From Aspidapion aeneum (Eukaryota; Arthropoda; Insecta; Coleoptera; Brentidae), in the NCBI GenBank assembly GCA_963576565.1, contig OY755047.1, positions 9,704,931-9,768,930 of the forward strand: a stretch of 64,000 nt of DNA, given 5' to 3'. Numbering within the stretch: position 1 is the first letter of the stretch; every line of letters begins with the position of its first letter. The translations under genes and the position numbers were made by a program. Below the pieces are notes generated by a model. That model was not told where the DNA came from. It searched no databases and saw nothing but the letters and a program-made list of their open reading frames with translations. Shown piece by piece: positions 57,406 to 64,000 of this stretch.

Positions 57406-60400
57406 TTAACAAGTAGAGGAGCTACAGGATTTGAAATCTTTGGGTTTCCGTAGGTCAGGATTTTCTTCTAAGGGGCCGTCATTCAAAGGATAGTCCTAAA
57501 AAAATAAAACATAATTTGGATAAGTAAAATTTAATGTGAAAAATGTCTAATGACTCTTCGTTGGTTTAAGCCTAATTCACCAGAAATCAGTGTTCTATTT
57601 TTAGCTCACACATATACTATACAATAGTAGTGTGAGCTATGGTGATCCTAATTTTTTCGAGAAAAAAAAAGTTGCTCCGATTTCAAATTTTTTTATATAT
57701 CTTTGCGTTTCAGATGATTTTGAAACTTTTTTGTTGCGCCGTCTGTCTGTCTGTCTGTCTGTATGTCTGTCTGTCTGTGTGTCTGTCTGTAACGACCAAC
57801 GCGCATAACTCAAAAACCGCTTGGCCGATTTTAATGAAATTTGGTACCTAGGCTGGGTCTTGGGTCGAGATGGTCCCATTTAAAAATGAACAAAATCCAC
57901 CGAACACAAACCAAATAAAAGGGTGGGGGTAGATTTCAAAAATTAGAGTTTATGTGAAAATATGGCGTGTGTGATATTAAACGAAAGGTAATTGAGTCTG
58001 CAGTTAAACAAAATACATTTTAATTTATTTAAAAAAAAAGGGTGGGGGTATATTTTAAAAATTAGAGTTTAAGTGAAAATATGGCGTGTGTGATATCAAA
58101 CGAAAGGTAATTGAGTCCGGACTTAAACAAATACATTTTAGTTTTTGTTTTTTTTGTAAGGGTGGGGGTAGATTTTAAAAATTTGAGTTTAAGTCAAAAC
58201 ATGGCTTGTGTGGTATCAAACAAAAGGTAATTTAGTGTGGAGTTGAATAAAATATATTTAAGTTTTTAGTTATATTAGCTCACACGTACACTATAACTAT
58301 AGTACCTAGTGTGAGCTTAGGGGCCCATATATTGGCAGAGTATTTCATTTTCTCGCCTTGTTGCAGCCTTGATAATCTGCTACGTTTAACAAATCTTACT
58401 CTAGCACCACTTATTATATTTTTTCTGTTGGTCTATGGTTCATAGATATAACAGAGTTTTTATTTCGATATTGTTTTATTGGCAGCACAATGGTAACATT
58501 TAAATATAAATAAATAAATAATATGGTACCTTTTCCTCCCTTTTTTCTCTAATTTTTCTAGCCACACACAAAAATGCAGTTTCTATGTTTATATTGTCTT
58601 TGCAAGATACCTCAAAAAACGGGAGATCGAAATTTTCCGCTATCTAAAAAACAAAAGAACATATTAATCTATTATACCTTACAGCAGTCAGCACTTTCTG
58701 CTTTTTTTTACTTATACAGGGTGTTTAGTTCATACAACATATTATTTTTGATGAGATAAAGGGCTTCAAAGTAGACCATTTTTTATATAAACTTTTTTTA
58801 GTTAAAACTTTTTAAAAACACGCAGAAAAAATATATAATTTGGTTTACCTTTTTTCCAGATTCTAAATCTACAAGTCTGTCTTTTTGTGCTTCACATTTG
58901 TTTCCTGCTAAAACTGTGATGCAGTGTGGCGAAGCATTCTAAAAAAAAATTTTTAAATCTAATTTCCTCACTGCTTAAACCAAGTTCTCGATATGCGCAA
59001 ATTTACTATTTTTTTACTTTACGGTTATCAAAAAAGAACAAAATAAAATTTATTTATTATTTTTTTCTGCTTTTCTAAAATTTCTGTTATTACTTCAAAA
59101 CCAGGAAAATTTTTAATTTTAAATTAATTTTTTTTACATATTAATTAATTAATTTTTATCAGCAGATTTATTTACAATATTGTATTGTAATAAAATAAAC
59201 TTTTTCATTACTTACTTCTTCTATATTTTGTAACCAATACGTTATATGATTGAAAGATTCCAAGTTAGTGACATCATACATAAGAATAATCCCCATGGCG
59301 CCCCTGTAATAGGCTGTAGTCAGGGTCCTAAACCTCTCCTGCCCTGCGGTGTCCCATATTTGAAGTTTGATCGGAACCCCGTCTAAATTAATTATTTTCT
59401 GTTTGAAGTCTATGCCTAAAAAATTGGTGCCAACAGACACGTACAGCCATCCATATAACCTACTTTTTTTGATGTTGAGATTGCTTTATTTTTTGTTAAA
59501 AATGAATTCTCAATCAATTTGGGAATCATGGCTTGGGAAACGTCCTTAAATTACGTAAGGCAAAAATTCAGGATTTTTGAACCCCCGCTCCCCCCCTCGT
59601 AAGGCATTTTCAAGAAAAAACACTTTAAAACAACATTGAGTTTAACGTAATGCCACCCGCCCCCCCCCCTTGAGCGTTACGTAATTTAAGGACAGGCCTT
59701 TGGTTTTGAAGGAGGTAATTTTTCGATCCATTTTAAGAAAAAAACTTCATATGAACATATGTCCTAAAAGGGAATGGGTCAATTCACCCCGGCCAATTCG
59801 CCGCCGCTGATTTGCCGCGGAGACAATTCGTCGCCGTGAGAATTTTTGTTTAATTTTTATTTTAATGTTTCGTGTGTAGTAAAATATTTTTTTCTATAAA
59901 GACCTAGTTTTTTTTATATCTTAGTTTTTGAAAAAACTACTAAATAAAGAAGTATTATTAAAAAAAAATATATATATTTTTTTTACTTTTTGTTATGAAT
60001 TTGTTTTTTTTATAAATTAGTTTTTTAAGAAAGCATTTTTTTTCGAAAAACAATAACTTTACACTTTATCAACAAAAGCACCGAGTGATGCGAAACAACC
60101 ATACCCTGAGTTAAGATTCGGAAAAACGTCGTTTATCGAATTTTAGAGTAGGGAATCATATAAGACCAAAATGGTCAAACTTTGTATTCATATTCATATT
60201 TCAAAAAATATATATGTAGTTTATCAACAAAAGTACTGAGTTGCAGTATGGTGGGGTCATAGAGATGTGCAAAAACCACACCCTGAGTTAAGATTCAAAA
60301 AAACGACATTTAGTGAATTTTAGGGTAGAGAATCCCAAAGACAAAAATGGCCAAACTTTGAAAATTCATATTTCAAAAAAAAAAACAGTATATCAACAAA

Positions 60401-63400
60401 AGCACCGAGTTGCAGTATGGTGGAGCCATAGAGATGCGAAAAAAACACACTCTAAGTTAGGATTCGGAAAAACGTCATTAAGTGAATTTTAGGGTAGGGA
60501 ATTCCATAAGGCCAAAATGACCAAACTTTGAAAATTCATATTTCAAAAACTATACAGTTTATCAACAAAAGCACCGAGTTGCAGTATGATGGGGCCATAG
60601 AGATGCGAAAAAACCACGCCCTGAGTTTAGATTCGGAAAAACGTCATTTAGCGAATTTTAGGGTAGGGAATTCCATAAGACCAAAATGGCCAAATTTTGA
60701 AAATTCATATTTCAAAAACTATACAGTTTATCAACAAAAGCACCGAGTTGCAGTATGGTGGGGCCATAGAGATGCGAAAAAACAACACCCTGAGTTTAGA
60801 TTCGGAAAAACGTCATTTAGCGAATTTTAGGGTAGGGAATTCCATAAGACCAAAATGACCAAACTTTGAAAATTTATATTTCAAAAACTATACAGTTTAT
60901 CAACAAAAGCACCGAGTTGCAGTATAATGGGGCAATAAAGATACGAAAAAACCACACTCTAAGTTAGGATTCGAAAAAACGTCATTAAGTGAATTTTAGG
61001 GTAGGGAATTCCATAAGACCAAAATGGCCAAATTTTGAAAATTCATATTTCAAAAACTATACAGTTTATCAACAAAAGCACCGAGTTGCAGTATGGTGGG
61101 GCCATAGAGATGCGAAAAAACAACACCCTGAGTTTAGATTCGGAAAAACGTCATTTAGCGAATTTTAGGGTAGGGAATTCCATAAGGCCAAAATGACCAA
61201 ACTTTGAAAATTTATATTTCAAAAACTATACAGTTTATCAACAAAAGCACCGAGTTGCAGTATGGTGGGGCCATAGAGATGCGAAAAAACAACACCCTGA
61301 GTTTAGATTCGGAAAAACGTCATTTAGCGAATTTTAGGGTAGGGAATTCCATAAGGCCAAAATGACCAAACTTTGAAAATTTATATTTCAAAAACTATAC
61401 AGTTTATCAACAAAAGCACAGAGTTGCAGTATAATGGGGCAATAAAGATACGAAAAAACCACACTCTAAGTTAGGATTCGGAAAAACGTCATTAAGTGAA
61501 TTTTAGGGTAGGGAATTCCATAAGACCAAAATGGCCAAATTTTGAAAATTCATATTTCAAAAACTATACAGTTTATCAACAAAAGCACCGAGTTGCAGTA
61601 TGGTGGGGCCATAGAGATGCGAAAAAACAACACCCTGAGTTTAGATTCGGAAAAACGTCATTTAGCGAATTTTAGGGTAGGGAATTCCATAAGACCAAAA
61701 TGGCCAAATTTTGAAAATTCATATTTCAAAAACTATACAGTTTATCAACAAAAGCACCGAGTTGCAGTATGGTGGGGCCATAAAAATGCGAAAAAACCAC
61801 ACCCTGAGTTTAGACTCGAACAAACGTCATTTAGCGAATTTTAGGGTAGGGAATTCCATAAGACCAAAATGGCCAAATTTTGAAAATTCATATTTCAAAA
61901 ACTATACAGTTTATCAACAAAAGCACCGAGTTGCAGTATGGTGGGGCCATAAAAATGCGAAAAAACCACACCCTGAGTTTAGACTCGAAAAAACGTCATT
62001 TAGCGAATTTTAGGGCAGGGAATTCCATAAGACCAAAATGGCCAAATTTTGAAAATTCATATTTCAAAAACTATACAGTTTATCAACAATAGCACCGAGT
62101 TGCAGTATGGTGGGGCCATAAAAATGCGAAAAAACCACACCCTGAGTTTAGACTCGAAAAAACGTCATTTAGCGAATTTTAGGGTAGGGAATTCCATAAG
62201 ACCAAAATGGCCAAATTTTGAAAATTCATATTTCAAAAACTATACAGTTTATCAACAAAAGCACCGAGTTGCAGTATGGTGGGGCCATAAAAATGCGAAA
62301 AAACCACACCCTGAGTTTAGACTCGAAAAAACGTCATTTAGCGAATTTTAGGGCAGGGAATTCCATAAGACCAAAATGGCCAAATTTTGAAAATTCATAT
62401 TTCAAAAACTATACAGTTTATCAACAACAGCACCGAGTTGCAGTATGGTGGGGCCATAAAAATGCGAAAAAACCACACCCTGAGTTTAGACTCGAAAAAA
62501 CGTCATTTAGCGAATTTTAGGGCAGGGAATTCCATAAGACCAAAATGGCCAAATTTTGAAAATTCATATTTCAAAAACTATACAGTTTATCAACAAAAGC
62601 ACCGAGTTGCAGTATGGTGGGGCCATAAAAATGCGAAAAAACCACACCCTGAGTTTAGACTCGAAAAAACGTCATTTAGCGAATTTTAGGGCAGGGAATT
62701 CCATAAGACCAAAATGGCCAAATTTTGAAAATTCATATTTCAAAAACTATACAGTTTATCAACAACAGCACCGAGTTGCAGTATGGTGGGGCCATAAAAA
62801 TGCGAAAAAACCACACCCTGAGTTTAGACTCGAAAAAACGTCATTTAGCGAATTTTAGGGTAGGGAATTCCATAAGACCAAAATGGCCAAATTTTGAAAA
62901 TTCATATTTCAAAAACTATACAGTTTATCAACAAAAGCACCGAGTTGCAGTATGGTGGGGCCATAAAAATGCGAAAAAACCACACCCTGAGTTTAGACTC
63001 GAAAAAACGTCATTTAGCGAATTTTAGGGCAGGGAATTCCATAAGACCAAAATGGCCAAATTTTGAAAATTCATATTTCAAAAACTATACAGTTTATCAA
63101 CAAAAACATCGAGGTGCAATATGGTGGGGCCCAAGCGCGCATTCAAAGGTGGGTAACGTAGTAATTACCGCCCTCCCCTAGAAAAAAAATATATGCACTT
63201 TTATTTAATAAGTACAGGGCTTAATGGATAATTTTTTTTAAATTAAATAAATGCCCAAATATTTTTTTTTGTCGACAGTTATCCCACCCCACCCGCCTTT
63301 TGATTTATTACCAGATCCCCGCTTGGTTTGGATCAATTGACCACAATTAGGTTTAACACAGATTTTGATCTCTCAACAAGAGGACAGGAGAGTTACGATT

Positions 63401-63841
63401 AAAGAAAAAATAAGTTACGTTAGATTAGAATAAAAATTAAACAAAAATTCTCTTGGCGAGTCGTCCCCTATCCTTCAAGCTACCCAAGGAAAAATACGAG
63501 AGAAACAAAACCTATTTTACCTAATTAGCCACGAAAACTTGTTCGATTTTTAATTCACGGGTCAAATTTACGTTTGTTTATAATAATGTAACATGTAAAT
63601 GTGACAATTTTACATATTTTTTGTTTTTTTAAGACAGATAGCAAAAAAGTTAAAGAATGTTTGCATTAATAAAAAAAACCGTCTTTAAAGTGTTCATCTC
63701 TTGGTATCTACACTTACCTATTGTGGATATGTACGTTTCGTAGTATCTTTCATCACAAAATCTATGCACTAAACATGTTTTACCAACATTTGAGTCACCT
63801 AGGACAAGAATCTTATAAGTGGCTGCAAAATCCAAAGCCAT
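57406..63841 (-). CDS. Rab-family small GTPase (possibly RabX4-like)
   Basis: Five exons, right to left (63718-63841, 59216-59415, 58849-58938, 58530-58643, 57406-57495), join to 205 aa. Nucleotide-binding motifs are P-loop GDSNVGKT (15-22), switch I Thr40 in [17 protein letters not shown] (62-71), NKCE (121-124) and SCK (151-153). The switch region IGIDFKQK and AYYRGAMGI are Rab-specific. Rab proteins recruit effectors to membranes and direct vesicle traffic. The sequence looks Rab8/10-like and may be the insect RabX4 type; this is from memory of the family, not a comparison. Oddities are Glu instead of Asp in the fourth motif and a C-terminus ending SCSSSTC, which is not a standard CC or CXC prenylation signal. 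Confidence 0.9.
57601..58348 (+). mobile_element. HINE/Helentron-like element, copy 3 (Rab intron 4)
   Basis: The layout matches copy 1: a 5' TTAGCTCACAC palindrome, a CTGT tract at about 57738-57790, the 'taacgaccaacgcgcataac' core, three units of about 115 bp, a 3' AGCTCACAC palindrome and the CAGAGTATTT tail. It lies between Rab exons 4 and 5. Confidence 0.65.
60040..63130 (+). repeat. 169-bp satellite array, ~19 monomers (Rab intron 1)
   Basis: The monomer landmark 'tatacagtttatcaacaaaa' recurs every 169 bp from about 60380 to 63090, with diverged monomers at the left edge. Because 169 = 3 x 56 + 1, each copy shifts the frame by one. This produces the series of overlapping 100-aa frames, which are artefacts. 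The right half is almost homogeneous and shows a two-monomer (338-bp) periodicity. Confidence 0.95.
63131..63717. other. Distal end of Rab intron 1
   Basis: No coding content. A decayed fragment of the 515-bp-type repeat lies at about 63470-63580 ('aagctacccaaggaaaaata', 'attcacgggtcaaatt'). Confidence 0.5.
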
Positions 63842-64000
63842 ATCTTTGGAAATTCTTGGAAAAACCTTGGAAAACGAGGCACCACAAATGTTTAGTTGGT
63901 TTTCTTTTTCAATTAAAATTTACATTTTTCTGAGCTAACTTAATTTTGATGTTTTCTCAATATGTTACAAAAACAAAGACGGAAAAACCTGGGAAAACAC
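63842..64000 (-). promoter_or_regulatory. 5' region of the Rab gene
   Basis: This is sequence upstream of the Rab ATG on the minus strand, probably 5' UTR or promoter, cut by the window edge. No specific signal assigned. Confidence 0.3.

Noticed and set aside
60528..63181. Series of overlapping ~100-aa frames with near-identical sequence, like a tandem gene family
   Set aside because: They arise from a 169-bp satellite whose length shifts the frame by one per copy. Each frame reads through about two monomers and has no independent start, splice or domain evidence.

Overview
The window is nuclear DNA from a eukaryote, most likely an insect. It is very AT-rich, all genes are split by GT-AG introns, several introns are only about 60-200 nt, and coding islands are separated by dense non-autonomous transposons, palindromes and tandem repeats. 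The order cannot be fixed from sequence alone. A beetle or another insect with an expanded, repeat-rich genome is a reasonable guess.

Seven protein-coding genes were reconstructed exon by exon, with every splice phase agreeing. (1) 22221-24319 (+): MCFD2-like secreted EF-hand protein with two alternative last exons. (2) 25015-39216 (-): WDR46/Utp7 ribosome-biogenesis protein, 8 coding exons, 593 aa. (3) 39591-40770 (+): OVCA2-type FSH1 serine hydrolase, head-to-head with WDR46. (4) 43478-51347 (+): ZIP1/2/3-type zinc transporter, 8 exons, 376 aa. (5) 52882-53587 (-): RLP24/RSL24D1 ribosome-biogenesis protein. (6) 53942-55030 (+): XLF/NHEJ1 double-strand-break repair factor, head-to-head with RLP24, with its terminal coding segment repeated three times. 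(7) 57406-63841 (-): Rab-family GTPase whose first intron holds a 169-bp satellite array. WDR46 and RLP24 both act in the nucleolus on pre-ribosomes. The other genes form no obvious pathway, as expected for a metazoan neighbourhood.

The left third (1-22 kb) has no recognisable protein gene. It holds a TIR-bounded 1.67-kb element with four splice-site-delimited modules (654-2320), a degenerate 444-bp tandem array (6.1-11.2 kb), a candidate spliced non-coding RNA with a repeated GC-rich multi-hairpin unit (13.1-14.6 kb), and a chain of large palindromes (16.9-20.7 kb).

Recurrent repeats include a roughly 515-535-bp repeat that forms tandem and inverted copies and is flanked by direct duplications at two loci. 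A Helentron/HINE-like family with a (CTGT)n tract has three copies. Many short MITEs are present, some ending in an ACAGGGTGT-type motif. One nested stack shows clear 8-bp and 9-bp target-site duplications. The most unusual items are the multi-hairpin RNA candidate, the modular spliced element at the left end, the alternative EF-hand exons of MCFD2 and the triplicated XLF terminus.
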